Shown: in pieces, positions 30,678 through 39,267 of the stretch
Layout: the number at the start of each line of letters is the position of its first letter
Numbering within the stretch: the stretch's first letter is position 1
DNA from: Gammaproteobacteria bacterium Ga0077536
GTDB lineage: Bacteria; Pseudomonadota; Gammaproteobacteria; Ga0077536
Direction of reading: 5' to 3'
Length of the DNA: 41,362 nt
NCBI GenBank assembly: GCA_001464935.1
Contig: LNEL01000041.1
Location: forward strand, 1 to 41,362
Notes under the pieces: model-generated
What the model was told of the DNA's origin: nothing
Databases searched by the model: none
What the model saw: only the letters and a program-made list of their open reading frames with translations
Translations under genes and position numbers: made by a program

Positions 30678-32048
30678 ATGAGCGCAGCTGTCTGCATCCT
30701 TGCCGCGGGCAAGGGGAAACGCATGATGTCCAACCTGCCGAAGGTCTTGCACCGGATTGCCGGCAAACCGCTGGTGGGGCACGTGATGAACGCTGCGGCG
30801 AAGGTCAGCGCGAGCAAGCCTGTGATGGTGATCGGCCATGGCGGCGAACAGCTGCGGGCGGCTTACCACGATGCCGATCTGCAGTGGGTCGAACAGCGCG
30901 AACAACTGGGCACGGGCCATGCCGTCGCCCAGGCCCTGCCGTGGTTGCCGGCCGACGAACTGGTGCTCATCCTTTATGGCGATGTGCCGCTGCTGTCGGC
31001 GGCCACTTTGCAGCGTCTGCTCGACGCCGCGGTGCCCAGCGGTTTCGCCCTGCTGACCGTGACGCTCCCCGATCCGGCCGGCTACGGTCGCATCGTGCGC
31101 GACGCCCGGGGAGAAATCACGCGCATCGTCGAGCACAAGGATGCGAGCAGCGACGAACTGCGAATCACCGAAATCAATACCGGCATCATGGCGGTCAACG
31201 GCGCCTTTCTGCACCGCTGGCTGCCGATGCTCGGCAATGACAATGCACAGGGCGAGTATTACCTGACCGACTGCGTTGCCGCGGCTGTCGCTGAGGGCAT
31301 TCGCGTCGCCGGCGTTTTCGCCGCCAGTGAAGCGGAGGTTGCGGGCGTCAACAATCGCGCCCAGCTGGCCGAACTCGAACGCACGCTGCAGAGACAGCTG
31401 GCGGCGGCGTTGATGGAAGCCGGCGTGACGCTGCTCGATCCGGCACGGCTCGACGTGCGCGGCGATGTCGTGTGCGGGCAGGATACCGTCATCGATGTCA
31501 ACGTTGTGCTGTCCGGTCGTGTGCGAATCGGCGCCGATGTGTCCATTGGCCCCAACTGCGTCCTGAGCGACTGCGAGATCGCCGACGGCACCCGGATCTT
31601 CGCCAATTCCATCATTGAAGGCGCGACGATCGGTGCCGGGGCCCGGATCGGGCCGTTCGCCCGCATCCGGCCGGAGACCGAACTCGGTGCCGACGTCCAC
31701 ATCGGCAACTTCGTCGAGGTGAAGAAGTCGCGACTCGAGGCGGGCTCCAAGGCCAATCACCTCGCCTACATCGGCGACAGCGAGATAGGTCGGAACGTCA
31801 ACGTCGGCGCCGGCACGATCACCTGCAATTACGACGGTGCGTTCAAACACAAGACCATCATCGAAGACGATGTGTTCATCGGTTCCGATACCCAACTGGT
31901 CGCCCCGGTGCGGGTTGGCCGCGGGTCGACGATTGCGGCCGGCACCACGGTAACCGAGGATGTGGAGGCGGACCGCCTCGTCATCAGTCGCGTACGACAG
32001 AAGACGATCTCGGGCTGGCAGCGCCCGCGCAAACCGAAGAAGGACTAG
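30678..32048 (+). CDS. glmU: Bifunctional UDP-N-acetylglucosamine pyrophosphorylase / glucosamine-1-phosphate acetyltransferase
   Basis: The 456 residues equal the E. coli enzyme. The N-terminal uridylyltransferase starts with LAAGKGKRMMSNLPKVLH, with the later nucleotide-site motifs QLGTGHAV and LYGDVPLL. The C-terminal left-handed beta-helix (about 250-456) has hexapeptide repeats and the acetyltransferase signature RPETELGADVHIGNFVEVKKS, then KANHLAYIGDSEIG. It makes UDP-GlcNAc for peptidoglycan and LPS. Its position after atpC is conserved in gammaproteobacteria. Confidence 0.97.
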   Translation: MSAAVCILAAGKGKRMMSNLPKVLHRIAGKPLVGHVMNAAAKVSASKPVMVIGHGGEQLRAAYHDADLQWVEQREQLGTGHAVAQALPWLPADELVLILYGDVPLLSAATLQRLLDAAVPSGFALLTVTLPDPAGYGRIVRDARGEITRIVEHKDASSDELRITEINTGIMAVNGAFLHRWLPMLGNDNAQGEYYLTDCVAAAVAEGIRVAGVFAASEAEVAGVNNRAQLAELERTLQRQLAAALMEAGVTLLDPARLDVRGDVVCGQDTVIDVNVVLSGRVRIGADVSIGPNCVLSDCEIADGTRIFANSIIEGATIGAGARIGPFARIRPETELGADVHIGNFVEVKKSRLEAGSKANHLAYIGDSEIGRNVNVGAGTITCNYDGAFKHKTIIEDDVFIGSDTQLVAPVRVGRGSTIAAGTTVTEDVEADRLVISRVRQKTISGWQRPRKPKKD

Positions 32049-32140
32049 GCCTTCGGGCCCCGCCCCGCGCCGGCCTTCGTCAGCGGCGTCTTCTCCCGCA
32101 GATCCCGCCGGTCATCCAGGGTTCCCGGCAGGTACCACAG

Positions 32141-32157
32141 GCTGGCGCAGCGCCAGC
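32141..32157 (+). other. Perfect hairpin upstream of rraA
   Basis: GCTGGCG (32141-32147) and CGCCAGC (32151-32157) form a 7-bp stem around CAG, in the 164-bp gap between glmU and rraA. A second CTGGCG just after could pair in competition. No T-run follows and its role is not clear. Confidence 0.35.
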
Positions 32158-32212
32158 TGGCGTTCTATCGTGCGCGGACCAGCCCCCCGCAACGGAAATC
32201 AGGAGCACGCAC

Positions 32213-32692
32213 ATGACCCGGGCAACGGCCGACCTCTATGACGAGCATGGTGAGAATCTGCAGATCGCAGCGCCCATTTTCAGCGACTACGGTGGCCATG
32301 TGGCTTTCGAAGGGGCAGTGGTCACGCTCAAGGTCTTCGAAGACAACAGCCTCGTGCGCAGCACCCTTGAAGAGCCCGGCCTCGGTCGCGTGCTGGTCGT
32401 CGATGGTGGTGGTTCATTGCGCTGTGCGCTCGTCGGCGACATGCTCGCTGAACTGGGGCGAAAGAATGGCTGGTCGGGAATCGTCGTCTATGGCTGCGTG
32501 CGCGACGCTGCAGTGATGGCGGACATGCCTATCGGCATCAAGGCCCTGGCGACCAACCCGCGCAAGAGCGTCAAAAAAGGCGAAGGTGCGCGCGACGTTG
32601 CGCTGCGTTTCGCCGATCTGATGGTGATACCGGAGCAGTATCTGTATGCCGATCGCGACGGCATCGTGATCGCCAACGAGCGCCTGGACTGA
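32213..32692 (+). CDS. rraA: RraA-family protein (regulator of ribonuclease E activity)
   Basis: The 159 residues match E. coli RraA in length and in key blocks: YDEHGENLQIAAPIFSDYGG, FEGAVVTLKVFEDNSLVRSTLEEPGLGRVLVVDGGGSLRCALVGD, IVVYGCVRD and QYLYADRDGIVIA. RraA binds RNase E and inhibits its processing. Family members elsewhere are 4-hydroxy-4-methyl-2-oxoglutarate aldolases, and the GD...R active-site pattern is partly present, so an enzymatic role is not excluded. AGGAG precedes the ATG. The nitrilase gene starts four nt after its stop. Confidence 0.88.
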   Translation: MTRATADLYDEHGENLQIAAPIFSDYGGHVAFEGAVVTLKVFEDNSLVRSTLEEPGLGRVLVVDGGGSLRCALVGDMLAELGRKNGWSGIVVYGCVRDAAVMADMPIGIKALATNPRKSVKKGEGARDVALRFADLMVIPEQYLYADRDGIVIANERLD

Positions 32693-32696
32693 TCCG

Positions 32697-33515
32697 ATGG
32701 CCGGCCCCTTTACCGTTGCGTGCATCCAGAACTGCGCCGAAGACGATGTGGCGCACAATATCGCGCAGGCCGCCCGGATGGTGCGTCAGGCCGCTGCGCG
32801 TGGTGCAGAGCTGATTTGCCTGCCCGAGAATTTCACCTGCCTCGAGGAAAGCGACGCACTCTATCTGCAACGCGGCTATGGCGAGTCCGATCATCCCGCA
32901 CTGAGCGTGTTTCCGGCCCTTGCCCGCGAACTCAATGTCGTGCTGGCGCTTGGCTCGCTGACGATCCGCTTACCGGGTGGCAAGGTGCACAATCGCAGCT
33001 ATGTCATTGCAGCCGACGGCACGGTGATCGCAACGTACAACAAGATTCACCTGTTCGATGTCCAACTGAGACAGGGAGAAATGTATCGCGAGTCCACGAC
33101 CGTCGAGCCCGGCACGCAACGAACGATCGCGGCATTGCCCTGGGGCAGACTCGGCATGAGCGTGTGCTACGACGTGCGCTTCCCGCATCTGTATCGCGCG
33201 CTGGCACAGGCAGGCGCTGACTTCCTCGCGGTGCCCGCCGCCTTCACGGCGACCACCGGCGAGGCGCACTGGCATGTGCTGTTGCGCGCGCGCGCGATCG
33301 AGAATGGTTGCTACGTGTTCGCCGCGGGCCAGTGCGGCAAGCGTCGCTGGGGGCGGCGCACGTACGGACACTCGCTGATCATCGATCCGTGGGGCGCTGT
33401 GCTCGCCGACGCCGGTAGCGAACCCGGGTTCGTACTCGCCAGCGTCGACCCTGCCAAAGTGACCGAGGCACGCGCCATGATCCCTTCGTTGCAGCACGAT
33501 CGGCCCCTAGGCTGA
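32697..33515 (+). CDS. Nitrilase-superfamily amidase, Nit1/YbeM type (likely deaminated glutathione amidase)
   Basis: This 272-residue carbon-nitrogen hydrolase has the catalytic triad E44 (CLPENFTC), K116 (YNKIHLFDV) and C157 (GMSVCYDVRFP). YNKIHLFDV together with the final IPSLQHDRP is typical of the Nit1/YbeM branch, which repairs deaminated glutathione. Other nitrilase branches cannot be excluded by eye. The gap of four nt to rraA implies coupled translation. Confidence 0.85.
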   Translation: MAGPFTVACIQNCAEDDVAHNIAQAARMVRQAAARGAELICLPENFTCLEESDALYLQRGYGESDHPALSVFPALARELNVVLALGSLTIRLPGGKVHNRSYVIAADGTVIATYNKIHLFDVQLRQGEMYRESTTVEPGTQRTIAALPWGRLGMSVCYDVRFPHLYRALAQAGADFLAVPAAFTATTGEAHWHVLLRARAIENGCYVFAAGQCGKRRWGRRTYGHSLIIDPWGAVLADAGSEPGFVLASVDPAKVTEARAMIPSLQHDRPLG

Positions 33516-33547
33516 TCGACTGACCTCACGCGCGTTTGGCAAGCGCT

Positions 33548-33565
33548 GCTGCCCGCGGCGGTTTT
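33548..33565 (+). terminator. Weak candidate terminator after the nitrilase gene
   Basis: A short stem (GCTGCC with GGCGG, using one G-U pair) around a three-base loop is followed by TTTT. The stem is weak, so the call is tentative. A separate 7-bp hairpin, GACGCCG / CGGCGTC, lies at 33623-33641 just before the next gene. Confidence 0.3.
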
Positions 33566-33661
33566 GCGGGGGCGACAAAGTTCAGCACGCATTCAGCGCC
33601 GCGCGCGCAGCCTTTGTTTGATGACGCCGTCCACCGGCGTCTCGATAACCGAGGTGATTCG

Positions 33662-34219
33662 ATGTCCCAGGGTCCAGCCCGCAAACTGCTAGTGGCGACC
33701 ACGCTCTGCCTGGTGGCGACCTTCGTCGATGCCAATGGCTATCCCCCGCCCGTTGGCGGTGAGTTCGATTACGCCCAGGTCATGCGCGTCGAGCCCTTGT
33801 CCCGCGTCGTGCAGACGCCACTGCAACAGGAGGAGTGCTGGGACGAGCCGGTGACCTACTACCAGCCGGTGCAGGGCCCGATGTCCTACACGCCCCCGCT
33901 GATGGGCGGCATTGTGGGGGCGGTGGTGGGCAATCAGTTCGGCAAGGGCAGCGGTCGAGACTGGTCGACTGTCGCGGGCGCCGCGCTCGGCGCCTCGGTC
34001 GGCCGGGACTACGCACAGCAAAGGGCGGCCTACGGCGGCGGTGTTGCCTATGCAGGCGCCGAGCGGCGCTGTCGGGTGGTTCAGACCTATGCCGAGCAGA
34101 CGGTCGCCGATGGCTTTCGCGTGCTGTACAGCTACGGCGGTCGACAGTTCGAAACGCGCCTGCTCTACGACCCGGGCCCGCAACTGCGCGTGCGTGTCGA
34201 TGTCGTGCCGGCACCGTAG
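33662..34219 (+). CDS. Glycine-zipper 2TM-domain envelope protein
   Basis: This 185-residue exported protein starts at ATG 33662 with GAGGTG upstream. A signal sequence (KLLVATTLCLVATFVDAN, about 8-25) is followed by a glycine-zipper pair, PLMGGIVGAVVGNQFGKGSGRD and VAGAALGASVGRDYA (about 79-118), as in SlyB/17-kDa antigen proteins. The C-terminal CRVVQTYAEQTVADGFRVLYSYGGRQFETRLLYDPG is a common tail of this family. No lipobox cysteine is seen, so it is probably periplasmic or inserted in the outer membrane rather than a lipoprotein. It precedes the PepSY/PhoPQ-like genes. Confidence 0.85.
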   Translation: MSQGPARKLLVATTLCLVATFVDANGYPPPVGGEFDYAQVMRVEPLSRVVQTPLQQEECWDEPVTYYQPVQGPMSYTPPLMGGIVGAVVGNQFGKGSGRDWSTVAGAALGASVGRDYAQQRAAYGGGVAYAGAERRCRVVQTYAEQTVADGFRVLYSYGGRQFETRLLYDPGPQLRVRVDVVPAP

Positions 34220-34282
34220 TGCCGGTGAACGTCTGCCCGGTGCCCGGATGTCGCGGGCCATCCCTTGGGATAAGATGACCAC

Positions 34283-34573
34283 ATGCGTCGACATCTTTTC
34301 ATCACGGGCCTCTGCCTGCTGACCGCGACTGCACTTGCCCAGGGCTTCGTTGAATCGTCCCCGCGGATGTCCTCCGGTGCCCCTGGCAGTTTCAGCACGG
34401 CCATCGGCCCCGACCAGGCCGCGGCGATTGCGCGTGCCCAGACTGGCGGGCGCGTGCTCGATGTGCAGCCCGTACCGGATGACGAACGCTCCGCGTATGC
34501 GGTCCGGCTGCTGCTCGAGGCCGGGCGCGTGCGCACCGTCGTCGTCGACGGCCATTCCGGCCAGATTCGCTAG
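34283..34573 (+). CDS. Small PepSY-domain periplasmic protein
   Basis: This 96-residue protein has a signal peptide (LFITGLCLLTATALAQ, about 5-20) and a short PepSY-like domain: AIGPDQAAAIARAQTGGRVLDVQPVPDD, then AYAVRLLLEAGRVRTVVVDGHSGQI. It ends 11 nt before the response regulator and is probably in its operon. PepSY proteins beside PhoP/PhoQ-type pairs are frequent in gammaproteobacteria; the partner protein is unknown. Confidence 0.82.
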   Translation: MRRHLFITGLCLLTATALAQGFVESSPRMSSGAPGSFSTAIGPDQAAAIARAQTGGRVLDVQPVPDDERSAYAVRLLLEAGRVRTVVVDGHSGQIR

Positions 34574-34584
34574 GGACCGGGTCG

Positions 34585-35280
34585 ATGCGCCTGCTGGTCA
34601 TTGAAGACGAACCGAACCTGCTCGCGACACTTGCGGCGCGCCTGCGCGAAGAAGGCTATGCCGTCGACGTCGCAGCCAACGGCCGCGATGGTCTGCATCT
34701 CGGCAACGAATATCCGATTGATCTCGCGATTCTCGATCTTGGCCTGCCCGACATGCCGGGCACCGAGCTCATCAAGCGCTGGCGCGCCGCCGCACTCGCG
34801 TTTCCCATCCTCATTCTGACCGCGCGGGGTAGTTGGGAAGACAAGGTCGCGGGCCTTGAACTCGGCGCTGACGATTACCTCGTCAAACCTTTTCACACCG
34901 AAGAGCTGATGGCGCGCGTGCGTGCGCTGCTGCGTCGTGCGGCAGGCTGGTCCGATCCGAAGCTGCGCTGTGGCCCGTTCGTGCTCGACACCTCGGCGAA
35001 GACATTCACGGCCGAGGACAAGTCCATCGAGCTGACAGCCTTCGAGTACAAGGTGCTCGAATACCTGATGCTGCACGCCGGGCGCGTGGTGTCGAAGTCC
35101 GAGCTGACCGATCACCTTTACGAGGACGACGCCGATCGTGACAGCAATGTGCTCGAAGTCATCGTCGGCCGCCTGCGTCGCAAACTCGATCCCGAGCGTA
35201 CGCTCAATCCGGTGGAAACCGCCCGCGGGCAGGGTTACCGCTTCCGCTTCGAACGCGCGGCATCCCGGCCAGAGGCCTAG
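34585..35280 (+). CDS. OmpR/PhoP-family response regulator
   Basis: This 231-residue regulator has a receiver domain with EDE (7-9), phospho-acceptor D51 in LAILDLGLPD, T79 and K101 (YLVKPFHTEEL). The winged-helix DNA-binding domain (about 125-224) contains IELTAFEYKVLEYLMLHAGRVVSKSELTDHLYE, DSNVLEVIVGRLRRKLD and RGQGYRF. It is closest in appearance to PhoP, but stimulus and targets are unknown. It lies between the PepSY and kinase genes. Confidence 0.92.
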   Translation: MRLLVIEDEPNLLATLAARLREEGYAVDVAANGRDGLHLGNEYPIDLAILDLGLPDMPGTELIKRWRAAALAFPILILTARGSWEDKVAGLELGADDYLVKPFHTEELMARVRALLRRAAGWSDPKLRCGPFVLDTSAKTFTAEDKSIELTAFEYKVLEYLMLHAGRVVSKSELTDHLYEDDADRDSNVLEVIVGRLRRKLDPERTLNPVETARGQGYRFRFERAASRPEA

Positions 35281-35307
35281 CCGCGACGGCGGCACGCCGA
35301 GCGTTCG

Positions 35308-36678
35308 ATGCCGCTGTCTCTCAATTCACGGATTCTGATTGCCGCTGGCGTGGTGCTGATCGCGTTTCTCGGCGCGGCGAGCTATGGCATCGACCGCAGC
35401 TTTCGGGCGACCTCGCTGACGGCGGTTCATGAGCGTCTCAAGGCGCAGATCTTCATGTTGTTGGGACTCGCGAGCTTCGATGCCCCGGGTTCGGCGCCCA
35501 TGCCGGCAGCTTTGCCCGATCCGTCCCTGTCGACGCCAGATTCCGGCCACTACGCGCAAGTGTTCAATGCCGACGGTGGCCTCGTGTGGCGCTCGCGCTC
35601 GATGCTCGGCTTCGCGGTGCAGCCGCCGGCCGCGCGACCACCGGGCGAGTTCGTCTTCGAGGAGACGGTATCGTCGACCGACGAAGCACTGTTCTGCACG
35701 AGTTACGGTGTGGAATGGGAAACGCGCGGCAAGGCCAAGCCGCGGCTTTACACCTTGCAGGCCTGCGAAGGGCGCCAATCTTTCGAACTGCAGGTTCAGG
35801 GTTTTCAACGCAGCCTGTGGCTGTGGTTTTCGATTCTCACCGTCCTGTTGTTGCTGATTCAGACGGCAATCCTGCGTTGGGGACTGACGCCGCTGCGCGC
35901 AGTGGCCATTGAAGTGCGGGCCATCGAATCCGGACGACAGGCTGCGATCACCGGTGAGTACCCACGCGAGCTGAGGCCGCTGACGCGCAATCTGAATGCC
36001 TTGATCGCAGCGCGTGACACGCATGTGCAGCGTTACCGCAATTCGCTCGGCGACCTCGCGCACAGCCTGAAAACACCGCTTGCGGTGTTGCGTTCGGCCC
36101 TGGAAGCGGGGCGCTTCGACGCGGATTCCGTGCATACGCTGCAGGAACAGGTCGCGCAAATCGACGACACCGTGCGCTATCAGTTGCAACGAGCGGCCAC
36201 CGTCGGCCGCAATGCATTCGCGCCGCCGGTCGAGGTCGCGCCAATGGTCGAGCGGATCGCGGGGTCGCTGCGCAAGGTCTACCACGCCAGGCAGTTGACG
36301 ATCGACGCGGAGGTCGAGGTCGGCACGCGCTTTTTCGGGGATCAGGGCGATCTGATGGAAGTCGTCGGCAATCTGTCCGACAACGCCTGCAAGTGGGCGC
36401 GCAGCCGGGTGGGCATTCGCGCCCATGGGTTGCCGCTGCGTCCGGGACAGCGGCGCCAGGCGCTGGAAGTCATCGTTGAAGACGATGGCCCCGGTATGCC
36501 GCCGCATCTCGTCGAACGCGCTCTGCGACGTGGTGGACGGCTGGACGAATCGGCCGAAGGCCATGGTATCGGCCTGTCGGTGGTGCGTGACGTGATTGAA
36601 ACCGGCTACGGCGGCCTGCTCAGTATCGATGGCACGCCGAACGGCACGACTGTGCGCGCGGTGTTCGAGTTCGACTGA
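35308..36678 (+). CDS. PhoQ-like membrane sensor histidine kinase
   Basis: This 456-residue kinase has two membrane helices (about 8-25 and 169-189) that bracket a periplasmic sensor of roughly 140 residues with Cys130 and Cys153. HAMP-like sequence follows (WGLTPLRAVAIEVRAIESGR). The H-box GDLAHSLKTPLAVLR carries H252, the N-box is NLSDNACKWA (355-364), and DDGPGM (392-397) and GHGIGL (418-423) bind ATP. Acidic patches that bind Mg2+ in enteric PhoQ are not obvious, so another signal is likely. It follows the regulator by 27 nt. Confidence 0.9.
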   Translation: MPLSLNSRILIAAGVVLIAFLGAASYGIDRSFRATSLTAVHERLKAQIFMLLGLASFDAPGSAPMPAALPDPSLSTPDSGHYAQVFNADGGLVWRSRSMLGFAVQPPAARPPGEFVFEETVSSTDEALFCTSYGVEWETRGKAKPRLYTLQACEGRQSFELQVQGFQRSLWLWFSILTVLLLLIQTAILRWGLTPLRAVAIEVRAIESGRQAAITGEYPRELRPLTRNLNALIAARDTHVQRYRNSLGDLAHSLKTPLAVLRSALEAGRFDADSVHTLQEQVAQIDDTVRYQLQRAATVGRNAFAPPVEVAPMVERIAGSLRKVYHARQLTIDAEVEVGTRFFGDQGDLMEVVGNLSDNACKWARSRVGIRAHGLPLRPGQRRQALEVIVEDDGPGMPPHLVERALRRGGRLDESAEGHGIGLSVVRDVIETGYGGLLSIDGTPNGTTVRAVFEFD

Positions 36679-36703
36679 AGGCTGCGGCAGGCGACGCCGG
36701 TGC

Positions 36704-36712
36704 TGCTATAAT
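36704..36712 (+). promoter_or_regulatory. Extended -10 promoter of fabA
   Basis: TGC followed by a perfect TATAAT (36707-36712) forms an extended -10 element, which can work without a good -35; TGCGGC at 36683-36688 is the weak candidate. Transcription would begin near 36719, about 18 nt before the fabA ATG, just room for AGGGG as ribosome-binding site. In other species fabA is controlled by FabR or FadR, but no operator was recognised. Confidence 0.6.
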
Positions 36713-36736
36713 CGACGGCCCCAGGGGTAGCACTTC

Positions 36737-37291
36737 ATGCAATCATCTTCGCCTATCAATCCTGAAGCGCCGATCGTCACGTCCGGCCGCCGCAAGGACG
36801 CCTATTCCTACGACGAACTGATCGGCTGCGGGCGCGGAGAGCTCTTCGGCCCCGGTAACGCGCAGTTGCCGCTGCCGCCAATGCTGATGTTCGATCGCAT
36901 CCTCAGGATCGCCGATACGGGTGGCCGCTACGGCAAGGGCGAGATCATCGCCGAACTCGATATCCGGCCGGAACTCTGGTTCTTCCAATGCCATTTTGAA
37001 GGCGATCCGGTCATGCCGGGTTGCCTTGGTCTCGATGCAATGTGGCAGCTGGTCGGGTTTTTCCTGGCGTGGAAGGGCGGGCTCGGACGCGGTCGGGCAC
37101 TCGGCGGCAGCGAGATTGCTTTCAGTGGTCAGGTGACGCCGGACAAGAAGCTCGTGACCTACCGCATCGACCTCAAGCGCGTCGTGCAGCGTGGACTCGT
37201 CATGGGTATTGCAGATGCCTTGATGACCGTCGACGGTGAGCAAATCTATACCGGTACCAATCTCCGAGTTGGACTGTTCACCGAGATATGA
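36737..37291 (+). CDS. fabA: 3-hydroxydecanoyl-[ACP] dehydratase/isomerase
   Basis: This 184-residue enzyme dehydrates 3-hydroxydecanoyl-ACP and isomerises trans-2 to cis-3-decenoyl-ACP, the branch point of unsaturated fatty acid synthesis. The catalytic pair is H86 in [14 protein letters not shown] and D100 in [14 protein letters not shown], the signature that separates FabA from FabZ. It has about 15 extra N-terminal residues compared with E. coli FabA. fabB, the usual next gene, is absent; hemL converges on it. Confidence 0.96.
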   Translation: MQSSSPINPEAPIVTSGRRKDAYSYDELIGCGRGELFGPGNAQLPLPPMLMFDRILRIADTGGRYGKGEIIAELDIRPELWFFQCHFEGDPVMPGCLGLDAMWQLVGFFLAWKGGLGRGRALGGSEIAFSGQVTPDKKLVTYRIDLKRVVQRGLVMGIADALMTVDGEQIYTGTNLRVGLFTEI

Positions 37292-37295
37292 CTTG

Positions 37296-37317
37296 CGGGA
37301 GCCGCTGGCGGCTCCCG
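37296..37317. terminator. Bidirectional terminator-like hairpin between fabA and hemL
   Basis: A perfect 10-bp inverted repeat (37296-37305 with 37308-37317, CGGGAGCCGC and its complement) lies in the 40-bp gap between convergent genes, five nt after the fabA stop. T-runs are weak on both sides. Confidence 0.6.
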
Positions 37318-37331
37318 ACAATCCTGCTCCT

Positions 37332-38618
37332 TCAGCCGATTTTGCCGAACGCGATGCGGGCGGCTTCGAGCGTCAGATCGACATCCGCGTCGCTGTGTGC
37401 GGCCGACACGAAGCCCGCTTCGAAGGCGGATGGCGCGAGATAGACGCCTGCTTCGAGCATCGCATGGAAAAACCGCTTGAAACGCGCCACGTCGCAGGCC
37501 ATGACCTGTTTGAAAGACGTCACCTGCGGCTGATCGGTGAAGAAGAGTCCGAACATGCCGGGCACGTGATTGACCGCGAGCGGAATGCCGTGCCGCGCAC
37601 CGAGCGCTTTCATCTCATTGACCAGACGCGCGGTGATGTGCTCGAGCCTGTCGTGGAAGCCCGGGGCTGATACGAGTTCGAGCGTGGCCAGACCACAGGC
37701 CATTGCGACCGGATTGCCTGACAGCGTGCCCGCCTGGTAGACCGCGCCCGACGGCGCAATCTGGTCGAGGTATTTCGCCGGACCTGCGAAAGCGCCGACC
37801 GGCATGCCTCCCCCGATGACTTTGCCGAGCACGGTCAGATCGGGCGTGATACCGTACAGCGCCTGGGCGCCGCCGCGGTTGACGCGAAACCCCGTCATCA
37901 CTTCATCGAAAATCAGCAGGCTGCCATGGGCGGCCGTGATCTCGCGCAGGCCCTCGAGAAAGCCCGGTACCGGCGGAATGCAGTTCATGTTGCCCGCCAC
38001 CGGCTCGACGATGATCGCCGCGACCTCGTGCCCGATGTCGGCCATCACGCGGCGCACCTGATCGACATCGTTGTAGTCGAGTGTGATCGTGAGCTCGGCA
38101 AGCGCGGATGGCACGCCGGGCGAGGTCGGGATGCCGAGCGTCAGGGCGCCCGAGCCGGCCTTCACCAGCAGAGAGTCCGCGTGACCGTGATAGCAACCCT
38201 CGAACTTGATGATGCGATCACGTCCCGTCACGCCGCGGGCCAACCTGATCGCACTCATCGCCGCTTCGGTGCCGGAACTGACCATCCGGACTTTTTCCAG
38301 GCCCGGCATCAAGGCCTGGACCTGGCGCGCAAGGCGGGTTTCGATCGCCGTCGGCGTCCCGAAGCCGATGCCCCGGGACAACTGCTCCTGTACGGCGGCC
38401 ATGACTGCCGGATGTGCATGGCCGACTATCATCGGCCCCCAGCTGCCGACGTAATCAATGTACGAGTTGCCATCGGCGTCCACGATCCGCGCGCCGGACG
38501 CGCTTTCGATGAATACCGGCGTACCGCCTACACCATTGAAGGCTCGCACGGGTGAATTCACACCGCCGGGGATGATCGTTCGCGCCTCGGCGAACAGTGC
38601 AGCAGACCGCTCAAACAT
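37332..38618 (-). CDS. hemL: Glutamate-1-semialdehyde 2,1-aminomutase
   Basis: This 428-residue PLP aminomutase converts glutamate-1-semialdehyde to 5-aminolevulinate, feeding HemB in the C5 haem pathway. It begins [26 protein letters not shown], a universal HemL start. The PLP lysine is K266 in [15 protein letters not shown], preceded by [12 protein letters not shown], and [15 protein letters not shown] binds the cofactor phosphate. ATG 38618 has GGAG upstream. Its first eight bases overlap the end of thiE, so it is in the thiD-thiE-hemL group. Confidence 0.97.
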   Translation of the reverse strand: MFERSAALFAEARTIIPGGVNSPVRAFNGVGGTPVFIESASGARIVDADGNSYIDYVGSWGPMIVGHAHPAVMAAVQEQLSRGIGFGTPTAIETRLARQVQALMPGLEKVRMVSSGTEAAMSAIRLARGVTGRDRIIKFEGCYHGHADSLLVKAGSGALTLGIPTSPGVPSALAELTITLDYNDVDQVRRVMADIGHEVAAIIVEPVAGNMNCIPPVPGFLEGLREITAAHGSLLIFDEVMTGFRVNRGGAQALYGITPDLTVLGKVIGGGMPVGAFAGPAKYLDQIAPSGAVYQAGTLSGNPVAMACGLATLELVSAPGFHDRLEHITARLVNEMKALGARHGIPLAVNHVPGMFGLFFTDQPQVTSFKQVMACDVARFKRFFHAMLEAGVYLAPSAFEAGFVSAAHSDADVDLTLEAARIAFGKIG

Positions 38619-39267
38619 GTTGTTCTCCAAACAGGGACGCGTAGCTCGCGGCTGCCGATTCGATCGACGGTTGCGCGAAAATGCCGGAAATGACGGCCAG
38701 GAAATCAGCACCTGCCCGCACGAGGCTGAGCCCATTTTCGGGGGTAATGCCGCCTATCGCAACGACAGGAATGCGCAGGCCACGGCGGGCATCGCGCAAG
38801 ACTTGTACGGGACACGCGCTCGCTCCGGGTTTGGTTTCCGACGGGAAGAAACTGCCGAAGGCGACGTAATCGACGCCGAGCGCAGCGGCGCGAAGTGCGC
38901 GCGGCACATCTGCGTAGCACGAGAGGCCGAGCAGCAGCCGGCGCCCGGAATCTGCTGCCAGCGCCTCCCAGTTGCCGTCGTCGCGGCCGAGGTGCACGCC
39001 ATCGGCGCCTGCTTCGAGTGCGAGATCGGGATCGTCATTGACGATCAGGTGGGTACCGGTCGTCGTGCACAGGCGCTTCAGGGCAGAGAGTTCTGCCAGC
39101 GCGCTGCGGCGGTCGACTGATTTGCGGCGGTACTGCACGATGACGGCGCCGCCACGAATGGCTGCCGCGACCTGCGCCGTCATTGCCTCGACGCCCAGTT
39201 CGACGTCCGGCGTGATCGCATACAGCCCGCGCGGCGGGAGCTCCGGGCGCAAGTCGGCGTCCCTCAT
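38611..39267 (-). CDS. thiE: Thiamine-phosphate synthase
   Basis: This 218-residue TIM-barrel enzyme joins HMP-pyrophosphate and thiazole phosphate to thiamine phosphate. Motifs are QYRRKS (45-50), VNDD (77-80), GVHLGRDD (90-97) and [16 protein letters not shown], with [12 protein letters not shown] near the C-terminus. ATG 39267 overlaps the thiD stop by ATGA and fits the family start (RGLYAITPD). It is co-transcribed with thiD and hemL. Confidence 0.94.
   Translation of the reverse strand: MRDADLRPELPPRGLYAITPDVELGVEAMTAQVAAAIRGGAVIVQYRRKSVDRRSALAELSALKRLCTTTGTHLIVNDDPDLALEAGADGVHLGRDDGNWEALAADSGRRLLLGLSCYADVPRALRAAALGVDYVAFGSFFPSETKPGASACPVQVLRDARRGLRIPVVAIGGITPENGLSLVRAGADFLAVISGIFAQPSIESAAASYASLFGEQHV

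Noticed and set aside
32046..32064. GGCC-TTCG-GGCC as terminator of glmU
   Set aside because: The stem is only four pairs and no T-run follows; it is also a common chance motif at this GC content.
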